In this document: one piece after another, positions 1 through 8,045 of the stretch | Position numbering within the stretch: position 1 is the stretch's first letter | Layout of the letters: each line of letters opens with the position of its first letter | Assembly (NCBI GenBank): GCA_910575505.1 | Contig: CAJTFK010000004.1 | Coordinates: forward strand, 1-64,000 | Source: Oscillospiraceae bacterium | Lineage (GTDB): Bacteria; Bacillota; Clostridia; Oscillospirales; Oscillospiraceae | Direction of reading: 5' to 3' | Length of the DNA: 64,000 nucleotides | Notes under the pieces: model-generated | What the model saw: the letters and a program-made list of their open reading frames with translations, nothing else | What the model was told of the DNA's origin: nothing | The model's database searches: none | Position numbers and translations under genes: made by a program

Positions 1-106
1 GCGGCGGCTGGGGGTTCATACGCCCATGGAGGTCTACAGCCAATGCAGGGCCGCCTGACAAAATTGCGCATTTTATTTCACTGTCTACTTGATGGGGGGC
101 AGTTCA
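1..106 (+). mobile_element. Right end of an IS3-family-like insertion sequence (partial)
   Basis: The window opens with the last codons of a transposase-like frame, then a short AT-richer tail ending in GTCTACTTGATGGGGGGCAG plus TTCA. This matches my memory of clostridial IS3-type terminal repeats, which end in CA. Only one end is visible, so the boundary at 106 is inferred from the terminal CA and cannot be confirmed by a matching left end. Confidence 0.45.
2..58 (+). CDS. C-terminal fragment of a transposase (integrase-core type)
   Basis: Frame 2 runs from the window edge to TGA at 56-58 and encodes RRLGVHTPMEVYSQCRAA. The TPMEVY segment resembles the TPxEVY motif near the C-terminus of IS3/IS481-type integrase-core transposases. 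The rest of the gene lies outside the window. The fragment is only 18 residues, so the family assignment is tentative and rests partly on the IS-like end that follows. Confidence 0.4.
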   Translation, partial: RRLGVHTPMEVYSQCRAA

Positions 107-173
107 GAATGGCCGGAAGCAGTCTGTGCCATGTGCTGCGGCGGAAATCATATCACGGCAGGAGGAACACACC

Positions 174-725
174 ATGTCCATGATTGGCTTTTTCAGAACC
201 TGCGCCAGAGGCAGCTTCGAGGAGCTGGCAGACCTCATCAAAAGCGGGGCCACCGCCGAAGCGGACAATCTCATCAGCAAGATGCTTGACGAAATGGAGC
301 TCTCCGTGGGAGCGCCGGAAACCGCCGGGTGTTCCGGCGAGGTCTTCACCGCCCTGTTCCGCTATCTCCAGACGGTCTGCGGCGTAGACATCCGGCGCGG
401 CACGGAAGCAGTGGGAGACGCATGGCGCAGCGCCACCGGCGACTTTGACGTGGTCGTGTTTCATGAAAAGGAACAGGTCCTGGCACTGGAGGAGGCCATG
501 GACTTCGAGGGGCTCTCCCGGTTCCTCTGCGAGTTTTTCCAGGCCGATTACGGGACTGCCGGGCAGACCGCCTGGGATGCGCTCGTCCGCGGTCTCAAGG
601 GCACAGGCGCGGACCATTTTAGTCTGGCGGCTGGTTTAAAGGCTGGTCCGCCGGACGGCCATTCCGACGCCTTTGGCGCTCCGCCCCCTTGCATTTCCAG
701 CCGTTCCGCGTTATACTTTCCATAG
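174..725 (+). CDS. Hypothetical protein, possibly with a rearranged C-terminus
   Basis: The start is ATG 174, preceded by GGAGGAA at 161-167; a GTG at 126 lacks a ribosome site. The product is a soluble protein of about 183 residues beginning MSMIGFFR. That opening loosely recalls YfbM/DUF1877 proteins, but I cannot find their usual core motifs, so no function is assigned. The last ~30 residues are rich in Pro, Ser and Gly and look unlike the acidic, helical body. The promoter of the next gene (689-717) lies inside this tail, which suggests the original stop codon was lost or the 3' end was altered. The gene sits directly downstream of an IS end. Confidence 0.5.
   Translation: MSMIGFFRTCARGSFEELADLIKSGATAEADNLISKMLDEMELSVGAPETAGCSGEVFTALFRYLQTVCGVDIRRGTEAVGDAWRSATGDFDVVVFHEKEQVLALEEAMDFEGLSRFLCEFFQADYGTAGQTAWDALVRGLKGTGADHFSLAAGLKAGPPDGHSDAFGAPPPCISSRSALYFP
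689..717 (+). promoter_or_regulatory. SigA-type promoter for the 766-2093 gene pair
   Basis: TTGCAT at 689-694, a 17-bp spacer, then TATACT at 712-717. It lies inside the 3' end of the upstream reading frame and about 50 bp before the next start. Confidence 0.55.
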
Positions 726-765
726 AAATTTCAGGCAGAATCCGCCGGAAAAGGAGAGCGCAGTC

Positions 766-1449
766 ATGTCACAGCCATACAGCCGCCGTTCCGACCTGTT
801 TTTGGTCATCAGTCCCTTTTTCTCCATCTTCCCCGCCCTGCTGCTGGTGCTGGGGGCCCTGTCCGATCCCGTTCAGCGCTGGTGCCAGGCAGGCAGGAGC
901 ACCGCCTACGGCATCCTCGGCGCGGCCCGGATCTGGTGCTTTCTGATGCTGGGCGCGGCGGCGCTGGGGCTGGCCGTCATCCTTCTCATCACGGTGCTGG
1001 CGGCCCGGGCCCTGAAAAAGCGGAGGGCCTCCGGCGTGTGGAAGGACCTGTTCAAAATGGCCGTCCTGCCCCTGGTCATCCACGTGGGGCTCTGCGGCCT
1101 GATGCTGAACAGCGAGGTCCTGCCCCTGCTGGGGAAGACGGGAGCGGATATGAAGCAGATTGAATCCAGCCAGACGGCGGAGCGGGAGGTCTGGTTTCTC
1201 CCCGGAAGCATGGCCGCTCATCTGCCGGGGTACTTCGGGCCGGAGAAAAACCTGACGCAGTACCAGGTCCGGGACGCCGGCGGAGAGACGCTGACGGTGT
1301 ACGTCCCGGCGGAACTCAGCTTTGAGCCCGGGGAAACCTGGCAGTCCTCTCAGACCCCGGAGTGGAACCGGGAGAACATCCCCGGATACCGGCTGTCCCT
1401 TACCGATGAATTTCATCTGGCGGTCACTGTCGGGGAGACTGCGCCATGA
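766..1449 (+). CDS. Membrane protein of unknown function
   Basis: ATG 766 follows AAGGAGAG at 751-758, giving 227 residues. Two strong hydrophobic segments are visible: one near residues 15-35 (FLVISPFF onward) and one around 60-85 with a poly-Leu/Ala/Val run. A third, weaker one lies near residue 100. The C-terminal ~110 residues are hydrophilic and probably extracytoplasmic. I do not recognise the family. The stop overlaps the next start by 4 bp (ATGA), so the two genes are translationally coupled and probably act together at the membrane. Confidence 0.6.
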   Translation: MSQPYSRRSDLFLVISPFFSIFPALLLVLGALSDPVQRWCQAGRSTAYGILGAARIWCFLMLGAAALGLAVILLITVLAARALKKRRASGVWKDLFKMAVLPLVIHVGLCGLMLNSEVLPLLGKTGADMKQIESSQTAEREVWFLPGSMAAHLPGYFGPEKNLTQYQVRDAGGETLTVYVPAELSFEPGETWQSSQTPEWNRENIPGYRLSLTDEFHLAVTVGETAP

Positions 1450-2093
1450 ACAGAAAGACGGCTCTGGGCCTGTTCTCCCTCTTCCTCTGGGCCGTGCTGC
1501 TGAGCGCCGCTGTGGCTGCCCTGAGAGGAGGAGGCCGTCTGGAGTTCTCCGGAGCGCTCCGGATTCTGGCCCTGGTCCTGGGCGCAATCCTGATTGCGGC
1601 AGGGTTCGCGGCCTCCAAGGGCCACCGGCTCCGGCTGGCTCTGGTGATCGCTATAGCAGCGGCGGCGCGCTTTCTACTAAACGCATGGCATCTCCCGGCC
1701 TTCGCCGAGACTCTGGTCATCCTTGCCCTGCTGGCGCTGTATCTGTTTGCCTGCGTCTGGAGCAATTCCCGTCCGCTCCGGAAGGCCCTCAAGCCCCTGA
1801 ACGAAGCCGCCCGGGCCTATCAGAAGGACCAGGATGGGGAGAAGTTCCTGGCGGCCCTGGACCGGTGCGCCCCGGCTTTTCCTGAAAACGGCGTGCTGAA
1901 ACGGGCGGACACAGGCGTCATCACCTTCCGGGAGCACATCGAGTGCGAACGGATCGAGGTCCTGGGCAGGATGGGCCGTCTGGAGGAGCGCCGGGCCCTG
2001 ATCGACCGGCTCCGGCGGGAGACCCGGCGGCCCGGCCTCCAAGCTTACCTGGACCGCCTGAATGCGGAGGAAACCCCTTCGGAACATAACTAA
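1446..2093 (+). CDS. Membrane protein of unknown function, coupled partner
   Basis: It starts at ATG 1446, overlapping the previous stop by 4 bp, and encodes 215 residues. Four hydrophobic segments lie in the first ~110 residues. A soluble, charged tail follows, beginning at SNSRPLRKALKPLNEAARAY, and is predicted mostly helical and cytoplasmic. The tail has the look of a TPR-like or helical-repeat domain, but I see no named motif. The strong hairpin at 2110-2147 ends the unit. Function is unknown; an adaptor or small-molecule membrane complex would fit equally well. Confidence 0.6.
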   Translation: MNRKTALGLFSLFLWAVLLSAAVAALRGGGRLEFSGALRILALVLGAILIAAGFAASKGHRLRLALVIAIAAAARFLLNAWHLPAFAETLVILALLALYLFACVWSNSRPLRKALKPLNEAARAYQKDQDGEKFLAALDRCAPAFPENGVLKRADTGVITFREHIECERIEVLGRMGRLEERRALIDRLRRETRRPGLQAYLDRLNAEETPSEHN

Positions 2094-2109
2094 GCCGCCT
2101 GTCTCACCA

Positions 2110-2147
2110 AACGCCGGGGAACGCCTCCAAACGCGTTCCCCGGCGTT
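2110..2147 (+). terminator. Intrinsic terminator after the 766-2093 pair
   Basis: A 15-bp perfect stem (AACGCCGGGGAACGC with its complement at 2133-2147) closes an 8-nt loop and is followed by a T-rich tract. It lies between convergent genes and could serve both strands. Confidence 0.75.
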
Positions 2148-2159
2148 GTTTCCGCCCTT

Positions 2160-3095
2160 TTATAAATGGGGCAGATGCTCCCGGTAGGCCCGCAGCCGGT
2201 CCTCCCGTGCGGACCCTATGATTTCATCCAGCCTTGCCAGCAGGACTTCCTTTTCCTCCGGCAGGGAGCCCTGAAACTGAAAGACGTTGGACGCGCCCAT
2301 CGCCGCAAAGACCGTGGGGATGTTCAGACACTCCAGCAGCATCCGGGTCTCCCGGTACTTTTCAAGCTCCCCGCTCTCCTTCCAGCTTCCCCGCTGAATC
2401 TCCTGATAAAGCGCAGAATCCGGATAGACGGTCAGCATATTCACCCCGATCAGCCAGGGATGCAGCTGATTGCACACGGCGGCGGTGGCCCGCGCCCCCG
2501 CCTCCCCCCGCCCGGCGCCGGAAATCCCCGCCAGATAGAAAAAGCTGTACCCGATGCCCGCCCCGTCCAGACGGCGGCACTGGGTCAGGATGTCCCCAGG
2601 CGCATAGCCCTTGTTCATAAACGCCAGGGCCTCGCCGTCGCCGGTCTCAATGCCGATGGTCAGGCCGTCGTAGCCGGCCCGGCCAAGCGCCGCCAGCTCC
2701 TCGTCAGACTTCAAGGCAATGTCCGTGATTCTGGAAAAGCAGCCCACTGTCCTGACAGAGGGCAGATACTGCCGGATCAGTCCGGCGATCTCCAGCAGCC
2801 TGTCACAGCGCAGGACGAAGGGGTTCGCCCCTGTCAGAAACACCCGCTCCACGCCTCCGGGCTCCGGAAGCCCCTGTAAGCGGGCCGACAGCCGGGCCAT
2901 GGGATCCGTCCCCCGGAGCTGCGCCTCCCGCAGATCGCTTTCCACGTCTTTCAGCGGCGACATTCTAAATTTGAATGGCAGCTCACTGTACAGCGTGCAG
3001 AACTTGCAGCCGTGGTGGGTACAGCCCGCCGTGACCTCCAGCAGCAGCGACGCCGCCTCATAGGGCGGCCGCCAAATGGTCCCTGTGTAGTGCAT
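2160..3095 (-). CDS. Radical SAM protein
   Basis: This is a radical SAM enzyme of 311 residues. The cluster motif near residue 30 is CTHHGCKFC, i.e. CX4CX2C. That spacing is typical of the group beginning RPPxEAxSLLLxVTxGC rather than the common CX3CX2C. A TGANPFVL segment and GLTIGIETG further on fit the TIM-barrel core. I chose the ATG at 3095 because AGGAGGT (3102-3108, minus strand) lies 6 nt upstream; the ATG at 3101 abuts it. The substrate is unknown; relatives are usually annotated only as B12-independent radical SAM proteins. It is divergent from an HxlR regulator with a palindrome between them, so it is probably that regulator's target. Confidence 0.85.
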   Translation of the reverse strand: MHYTGTIWRPPYEAASLLLEVTAGCTHHGCKFCTLYSELPFKFRMSPLKDVESDLREAQLRGTDPMARLSARLQGLPEPGGVERVFLTGANPFVLRCDRLLEIAGLIRQYLPSVRTVGCFSRITDIALKSDEELAALGRAGYDGLTIGIETGDGEALAFMNKGYAPGDILTQCRRLDGAGIGYSFFYLAGISGAGRGEAGARATAAVCNQLHPWLIGVNMLTVYPDSALYQEIQRGSWKESGELEKYRETRMLLECLNIPTVFAAMGASNVFQFQGSLPEEKEVLLARLDEIIGSAREDRLRAYREHLPHL

Positions 3096-3152
3096 CGTCA
3101 TACCTCCTGACGTCTTTTTGATGGGTCCATTATACCGGTCCGCCGGAAAAAG

Positions 3153-3169
3153 AAAAGTACGGTACTTTT
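3153..3169. promoter_or_regulatory. Candidate HxlR operator
   Basis: AAAAGTAC, one base, GTACTTTT: a perfect 8-bp inverted repeat in the 145-bp divergent region between the radical SAM gene and the hxlR-type gene. A related half-site, GCAGTATC, follows at 3172-3179. Regulators of this family bind such short symmetric sites near their own promoters. Assignment is by position. Confidence 0.5.
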
Positions 3170-3179
3170 TTGCAGTATC

Positions 3180-3208
3180 TTGATTTTTCGCCGCAGGTCT
3201 GATATGGT
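3180..3208 (+). promoter_or_regulatory. Promoter of the HxlR-type regulator
   Basis: TTGATT at 3180-3185, 17 bp, TATGGT at 3203-3208. It sits immediately beside the 3153-3169 palindrome, consistent with autoregulation. Confidence 0.5.
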
Positions 3209-3240
3209 GTGACCGGACCATCCGGAGGGAGGAATACGCC

Positions 3241-3579
3241 ATGCGGAAAACCAGACAGGCTGTTGAGCGGTGCAGAACCATTTCCACCCTGCAAAAGCTG
3301 CTGGGCGGAAAGTGGAAAATCGAAATACTCTACTACATAGCCGTGTCCGACATACACCGCTTCGGCCAGCTGCGGCGGCAGCTCGGGGAGATCACGGAGT
3401 CCTCTCTGACCAAGCAGCTGCGGGAGCTGGAGGCCGACGGGTTCCTCCTGCGCCGCGATTTTCACGAGGTTCCCCCGCGGGTGGAGTACACGCTGACGGA
3501 CCTGGGGCAGAGCTTCATCACCGTCTTAAACGTGATGAAGGAGTGGGGCGACCGCAATCTGCCTCCGTCAGACGGCTGA
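3241..3579 (+). CDS. HxlR-family winged-helix transcriptional regulator
   Basis: ATG 3241 follows GGAGGGAGGAA. The 112-residue length is typical of the family. The sequence shows the HxlR signature: LLGGKWKIEILYYI (helix 1), then RFGQLRRQLGEITESSLTKQ and LRELEADGFLLRR (recognition helix and wing), followed by VEYTLTDLG. Family members respond to aldehydes, quinones, hypochlorite or other electrophiles, some through a cysteine. The only Cys here is near residue 10 (RCRT), so redox sensing is possible but unproven. The target is probably the divergent radical SAM gene through the intergenic palindrome. Confidence 0.9.
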   Translation: MRKTRQAVERCRTISTLQKLLGGKWKIEILYYIAVSDIHRFGQLRRQLGEITESSLTKQLRELEADGFLLRRDFHEVPPRVEYTLTDLGQSFITVLNVMKEWGDRNLPPSDG

Positions 3580-3596
3580 ATCAGACGGGAACTGCA

Positions 3597-3626
3597 AAAA
3601 AGGACCGCCGGATGGCGGTCCTTTTT
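3597..3626. terminator. Bidirectional terminator between hxlR-type gene and leuB
   Basis: A 13-bp stem (AAAAAGGACCGCC with its complement at 3614-3626) has A and T tracts on either side, so it can stop both convergent genes. Confidence 0.85.
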
Positions 3627-3628
3627 AT

Positions 3629-4699
3629 TCAGATGCGTCCGCAGATCTCCGCGCCCATTTCCGTGCAGCCCAGCAGCGTGCAGCCCTGCTCCATGATGTC
3701 GCCGCAGCGGAAGCCGGCCTTCAGGGTCTGGTCCACGGCGTTCTCGATGGCGGCGGCTTCGGCGGCCATGTTGAAGCTGTAGCGCAGCATCATGGCGGCG
3801 GCCAGGATGGTGCCGATGGGGTTGGCCTTGTTCTGCCCGGCGATGTCCGGAGCGGAGCCGTGAATGGGCTCGTAGAGGCCCCGGGTCCCGTCGCCCATGC
3901 TGGAGGAGGGAATCATGCCGATGGAGCCGGTAATCTGGCTGGCCTCGTCGGACAGGATGTCGCCGAACAGGTTTTCCGTCACGATCACGTCAAACTGGCT
4001 GGGGTCCTTTACCATCTGCATGGAGGCGTTGTCCACATACATATGGAGCAGTTCCACATCCGGGTACTCCCCGGCCACCTCCGTCACCACCGCCCGCCAG
4101 AGGCGGGAGGTGTCCAGCACGTTGGACTTGTCCACGCTGGTCACCCGCTTCCGGCGCTTCCGGGCCATTTCAAAGGCCACACGGGCCACCCGGCGGATCT
4201 CCGTCTCGGAATACTCGCAGATATCCCGGGCCTTCTTCTCCCCGTTCTCCTCCACGGTGGTGTGCTCGCCGAAGTACAGTCCGCCAATCAGCTCCCGGAC
4301 CACCACGAAATCAATGCCCCGGTTGGCGATGTCCGCCCGGAGGGGACAGGCGGAAGCCAGCTCGGAGAACATCCGGGCGGGCCGGACGTTGGTATAAAGG
4401 CCCATGGCGGCCCGGAGCTTCAGCAGGCCCTTTTCGGGCCGGTTGGCGGGGGGCTGGCTGTCCCACCTGGGGCCGCCCACCGCTCCCAGCAGCACGCTGT
4501 CACTGCTGAGGCAGGTCTCCAGACTGGCGTCCGGCAGAGGCACGCCGAAGGCGTCGATGGCATTACCGCCCATGGGAGCCTCTTTGTAGGTGAAGCGGTG
4601 GCCAAATTTCTCCGCCACGGCGTCCAGCACGCCGACGGTCTCTTTTACGATCTCGGGGCCGATGCCGTCGCCCCGAATGACGGCGATTGTCTTGTCCAT
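3629..4699 (-). CDS. leuB: 3-isopropylmalate dehydrogenase
   Basis: LeuB catalyses NAD-dependent oxidation and decarboxylation of 3-isopropylmalate to 2-ketoisocaproate, the third committed step of leucine synthesis in the cytoplasm. The 356-residue protein starts DKTIAVIRGDGIGPEIVKE. It contains the VVRELIGGLYFG segment, the divalent-metal and substrate region ending NLFGDILSDEASQITGS, and the NAD-binding EPIHGSAPDIAG loop. I chose ATG 4699 because GGAGG lies 7 nt upstream; the in-frame GTG at 4705 is inside the leuD stop. It is last in the leuC-leuD-leuB operon, and leuA is not in the window. Confidence 0.97.
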   Translation of the reverse strand: MDKTIAVIRGDGIGPEIVKETVGVLDAVAEKFGHRFTYKEAPMGGNAIDAFGVPLPDASLETCLSSDSVLLGAVGGPRWDSQPPANRPEKGLLKLRAAMGLYTNVRPARMFSELASACPLRADIANRGIDFVVVRELIGGLYFGEHTTVEENGEKKARDICEYSETEIRRVARVAFEMARKRRKRVTSVDKSNVLDTSRLWRAVVTEVAGEYPDVELLHMYVDNASMQMVKDPSQFDVIVTENLFGDILSDEASQITGSIGMIPSSSMGDGTRGLYEPIHGSAPDIAGQNKANPIGTILAAAMMLRYSFNMAAEAAAIENAVDQTLKAGFRCGDIMEQGCTLLGCTEMGAEICGRI

Positions 4700-4701
4700 G
4701 G

Positions 4702-5199
4702 TCACGCCTCCGCCTTTTTCGCCTTGAGGGAGGCCATGAGGCCGCCCTTGGCAATCATATCCTTGATGAAGGGGGGGAAGGGCTCCGCCTGATAGGTCTC
4801 GCCTCTGGTGATGTTGGTGATGACGCCGGTGTCAAAGTCCACGGACACCTCGTCTCCGGCGGAGATGCCGGCGCTGGCGGCGGGACACTCCAGAATGGCC
4901 AGACCGATGTTGATGGCGTTGCGGTAGAAGATGCGGGCAAAGGTGGCCGCGATGACGCAGCTGACGCCGCTGGCCTTGATGGCCACCGGGGCGTGCTCCC
5001 GGGAGGAGCCGCAGCCGAAGTTGGCCCCGGCCACCATGATGTCGCCGTCCTTTACCCTGCGGATGAATTCTTTGTCGATGTCCTCCATGCAGTGGGAAGC
5101 CAGTTCCTTGGGGTCCTGGGTGTTGAGATAGCGGGCGGGGATAATCACGTCGGTGTCCACGTGGTCCCCATATTTATGGACAGTTCCCTGTACGTTCAT
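4702..5199 (-). CDS. leuD: 3-isopropylmalate dehydratase small subunit
   Basis: LeuD is the swivel-domain subunit that pairs with LeuC to isomerise 2- and 3-isopropylmalate. At 165 residues it is the short form common in clostridia and archaea. It shows [16 protein letters not shown] near the start and the substrate-loop motif [13 protein letters not shown] around residues 59-71. It lies about 120 bp downstream of leuC. That gap holds an AT-rich repeat (5222-5297) but no evident terminator, so it is probably co-transcribed from the T-box promoter. The leuB start follows within 3 nt. Confidence 0.97.
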   Translation of the reverse strand: MNVQGTVHKYGDHVDTDVIIPARYLNTQDPKELASHCMEDIDKEFIRRVKDGDIMVAGANFGCGSSREHAPVAIKASGVSCVIAATFARIFYRNAINIGLAILECPAASAGISAGDEVSVDFDTGVITNITRGETYQAEPFPPFIKDMIAKGGLMASLKAKKAEA

Positions 5200-5221
5200 A
5201 ACATAAACCTCCGTTTAAATC

Positions 5222-5297
5222 AGGAATTAAGAATTAGGAGTTAGGAATTGCCGGAATAACGGATAACTCCTCATTCCTAATTCCTCATTCCTAATTG
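5222..5297. repeat. Degenerate AT-rich direct/inverted repeat between leuC and leuD
   Basis: Several 7-8-bp copies of GGAATTA/TTAGGAA occur on the left, and complementary CATTCCTAATTCC copies on the right, around a short GCCGGAATAACGG centre. The tract can fold into a long imperfect hairpin inside the operon. A similar GGAATGAGGAATCAGGA tract reappears at the 3' end of the DUF1275 gene near 43895. Confidence 0.6.
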
Positions 5298-5319
5298 CAA
5301 GCACTCTTTCAGCACAGAA

Positions 5320-6579
5320 TCAGATTTCGTCGGGGTGTGCGATGTGTCCGGCAATGCCGGAGGCGGCGGCCACGGCGGGAGACGCCAGATAGACCTCGCT
5401 CTTCACATGGCCCATGCGGCCCACAAAATTGCGGTTTGTAGTGGAGACGCAGCGCTCCCCCTCGGCCAGGATGCCCATGTAGCCGCCCAGGCAGGGGCCG
5501 CAGGTGGGGGTGGAGACGATGCAGCCGGCGTCCATGAAGATATCGGAGTAGCCCTCCTTCATGCACGCCCGGTAGACGCTCATGGTGGCGGGAATCACAA
5601 TGCCCCGGACGCCCTTGGCCAGATGCTTTCCCTTCATCACGGCGGCGGCGGCGGCCAAATCGGGCAGCTGGCCGTTGGTGCAGGAGCCAATGACAATCTG
5701 GTCGATGGCGATGTCCTTTCCCTCCCGGGCGCTGTGGGCATTCTCAGGCAGGTGGGGCCAGGCCACGGTGCAGTCCACCTGGCTCAGGTCGATGTCAATG
5801 GTCCGCTCATACTCGGCGTCGGGGTCCGCCTCATAGGCGGTCCAGGGCCGGCTCACCCGCTCCGCCACATAGGCCCGGGTGATGTCGTCCACCGGGAAGA
5901 TGCCGTTTTTGCCGCCGGCCTCAATGGCCATGTTGGCGATGGTCAGCCGGTCGTAGATGGAGAGTTCGGCCACGCCGGGGCCGGTGAACTCCAGGGACTG
6001 GTAGCGGGCCCCGTCCACGCCGATCATGCCGATGAGGGTCAAAATCACGTCCTTGCCGGAGACGTGGGGCCGGAGCTTGCCGGTGAGGTTCACACGGATG
6101 GCGGAGGGAACCTTGAACCAGGTCTCCCCGGCGGCCATGGCCGCGCCCATATCGGTGGAGCCGACGCCGGTGGAGAAGGCGCCCAGGGCGCCGTAGGTAC
6201 AGGTGTGGGAGTCGGCGCCGATGACGGCCTCGCCGGGGGCCACCAGACCCTTTTCCGGCAGCAGGGCGTGTTCGATGCCCATGTCGCCCACGTCGAAATA
6301 GTGGTCGATGTCGAAGCGGCGGGCAAAGGTCCGGCACTGCATGCACTGGGTGGCGGCCTTGATGTCCTTGTTGGGCACAAAGTGGTCCATCACCAGGGCG
6401 ATTTTGCTCTTGTCAAACACCCGGTCAAATCCGGCGGCCTCAAACTCGTTGATGGCCACGGGGGTGGTGATGTCGTTGCCCAGCACCAGGTCCAGCCTGG
6501 CCTGGATCAGCTGGCCCGCCCGGACGGACTCCAGACCGGCATGATGGGCGAGGATCTTCTGCGTCATTGTCATTCCCAT
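5320..6579 (-). CDS. leuC: 3-isopropylmalate dehydratase large subunit
   Basis: LeuC is the aconitase-type catalytic subunit carrying a [4Fe-4S] cluster. The ~419-residue length is the clostridial/archaeal class. Visible motifs are [20 protein letters not shown] (active-site Cys loop), [18 protein letters not shown], and [11 protein letters not shown] supplying the other two cluster cysteines. The start at ATG 6579 has AAGGAG 10 nt upstream. A GTG at 6588 is too close to that site, and an ATG at 6573 is further away. The gene is preceded by a T-box leader, so transcription should rise when tRNA-Leu is uncharged. Confidence 0.96.
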   Translation of the reverse strand: MGMTMTQKILAHHAGLESVRAGQLIQARLDLVLGNDITTPVAINEFEAAGFDRVFDKSKIALVMDHFVPNKDIKAATQCMQCRTFARRFDIDHYFDVGDMGIEHALLPEKGLVAPGEAVIGADSHTCTYGALGAFSTGVGSTDMGAAMAAGETWFKVPSAIRVNLTGKLRPHVSGKDVILTLIGMIGVDGARYQSLEFTGPGVAELSIYDRLTIANMAIEAGGKNGIFPVDDITRAYVAERVSRPWTAYEADPDAEYERTIDIDLSQVDCTVAWPHLPENAHSAREGKDIAIDQIVIGSCTNGQLPDLAAAAAVMKGKHLAKGVRGIVIPATMSVYRACMKEGYSDIFMDAGCIVSTPTCGPCLGGYMGILAEGERCVSTTNRNFVGRMGHVKSEVYLASPAVAAASGIAGHIAHPDEI

Positions 6580-6639
6580 GACTGTCACACTCCTTAGGTT
6601 TTGAAAAATAATCAGGATATCGGATTCACAGGACCGCGG

Positions 6640-6949
6640 GGAAACAAAAAAGCCTCCGTCTCTTCTCCCTGAAGAGACGAAAGCTCAGCTTCCGCGGTAC
6701 CACTCTCATTGGCGTCTATGCGCCCGCTCCCGGCATCAGTCCGGCGCGCCGGACGAATCCCGCCTCTTTGATAACGGTGAGGAAACCCGTTTTCGCCTAA
6801 ACCGCCGCCGGTCTCAGCGAACCTACTCAAGGGCCAGTGACGTCTTTTCCTTCCGTACCGCCTCGCAGCGCCCGGCAGCTCTCTGAAACGTCCCGAAAAG
6901 ACTTTTTCCCTGTCATCGTATTTCTGTCATATGCTCTTGTGGGTCGATG
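6640..6949 (-). promoter_or_regulatory. T-box riboswitch (leucine) upstream of leuC
   Basis: The minus-strand leader of about 310 nt contains the T-box core GAGTGGTACCGCGG (plus-strand complement at about 6692-6706). A strong terminator hairpin follows (about 6646-6688) and ends in a T run. The Stem I apex shows CAGAGAGCTGCCGG and GCTGCGAGGC. On the 3' side of the presumed specifier loop lies GTCACTGGCC. The leuS leader has GATGACTGGTCC at the same place, so the shared codon CUG (Leu) is my candidate specifier. The T-box call is seen directly; the specifier is inferred. Confidence 0.9.
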
Positions 6950-6955
6950 GCATGT

Positions 6956-6984
6956 AGGATACAGGATTTTTCCCCGTTTGTCAA
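6956..6984 (-). promoter_or_regulatory. Promoter of the leuCDB operon
   Basis: Minus strand TTGACA (6984-6979), 17 bp, TATCCT (6961-6956). Transcription should begin near 6949 and enter the T-box leader. Confidence 0.8.
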
Positions 6985-7035
6985 GCCCCTTTTTCAAATC
7001 TCCCGGATTTTAAAAGGCGATACCCGCCGGGACCC

Positions 7036-7938
7036 TCAGCGCCTGGGCAGGAACAGCGAGAATTTCGCCCCCTCTCCGGGCCGGGAAAACACCTTGACAT
7101 AGCCCCCCTGGCCCCCGGCGATCTGCCGGACCAGGTACAGCCCCACGCCCACGCCCTCGGTCTCCCAGGCGGCCTCCCCCCGGAAAAAGCGCTGGAAAAT
7201 CCTGGCGTGCTCCTCCTCGGGAATGCCGGGGCCGGTGTCGTCCACGTCGACGCGGCAAAACAGCTCATAGGGCACGGCGCTGAGGGTGACGCGCCCCCCG
7301 GCAGGGGTGTATTTCACGGCGTTGTCCAGCAGATTGCATACCGCCTCGGCGGTCCACTTGGCGTCAAAGACGGCCCGGGCCTCCGTGGGAACCAGGGTCA
7401 GCGTCAGACCCTTCTCCGCCGCCGGGGCGGCGAACTGGGCGGCGGCCTCCTCCAGCAGGGGCCCCAGCGAGCCGGGCCGGGGATGGAGCGCCAGCACCCC
7501 CGCCTCCAGCCGGGAGGTCTTCACCATCCCGTCAATGAGAGAGCGGAGCTTCTGGACCTGGGCGTTCAGCGCCTCCGTATAGGGCCGGCAGTCCTCCGGA
7601 ACCTGCTCCTCCAGAAGCTGGGCGTACAGCAGGACGTTGGCGATGGGGGTCTTGGTCTGATGGGAAATATCGGCAATCAGGGTCTTGACCGTCTCCTTCT
7701 CCTCCCGGAGGCGCCCGGCAGTGACGGCGGAGGCGGTCAGATACTGGCGCAGCCTGGCTTCCGCGGCGGAAAGGCGGCTCTCGTCATAGCGCGTTTCCTG
7801 AAACTCCCCCCGGACGGCGTCGTCCAGCATATCGTTCAGCCGGGAGAGCATGCGGTTCATCCGCCAGCGGCACCACAAAAGCAGAACCGCCGCCGTCAGC
7901 GCCGCCGCCGGAATCCACAGCCAGCATCCTCTGTCCAT
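7036..7938 (-). CDS. Sensor histidine kinase
   Basis: This is a 300-residue membrane kinase and the partner of the OmpR-type regulator just upstream. It has one strong N-terminal membrane segment (residues 7-24), a short linker, and a DHp domain with ISHQTKTPIANVLLYAQLL (His93). The HATPase follows, with N box AVCNLLDNAVKYTPAGG, G1 box DDTGPGIPEEE and G2 box GVGVGLYLVRQIAGG. There is no large extracytoplasmic domain, so it probably senses at or inside the membrane, as intramembrane-sensing kinases do. ATG 7938 has AAAGGAG 9 nt upstream. No ABC transporter adjoins it, so the stimulus is unknown. Confidence 0.92.
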   Translation of the reverse strand: MDRGCWLWIPAAALTAAVLLLWCRWRMNRMLSRLNDMLDDAVRGEFQETRYDESRLSAAEARLRQYLTASAVTAGRLREEKETVKTLIADISHQTKTPIANVLLYAQLLEEQVPEDCRPYTEALNAQVQKLRSLIDGMVKTSRLEAGVLALHPRPGSLGPLLEEAAAQFAAPAAEKGLTLTLVPTEARAVFDAKWTAEAVCNLLDNAVKYTPAGGRVTLSAVPYELFCRVDVDDTGPGIPEEEHARIFQRFFRGEAAWETEGVGVGLYLVRQIAGGQGGYVKVFSRPGEGAKFSLFLPRR

Positions 7939-8045
7939 CACGCCGGGCTCCTTTCCTGTTCCTCTGCATCCGCAGCCGCCGGAACGCTTCTTCTCCGGCG
8001 CGCAGACTCCCCCGTCTGCCATTCCCGGCCCGGGAGCGCCGGATT

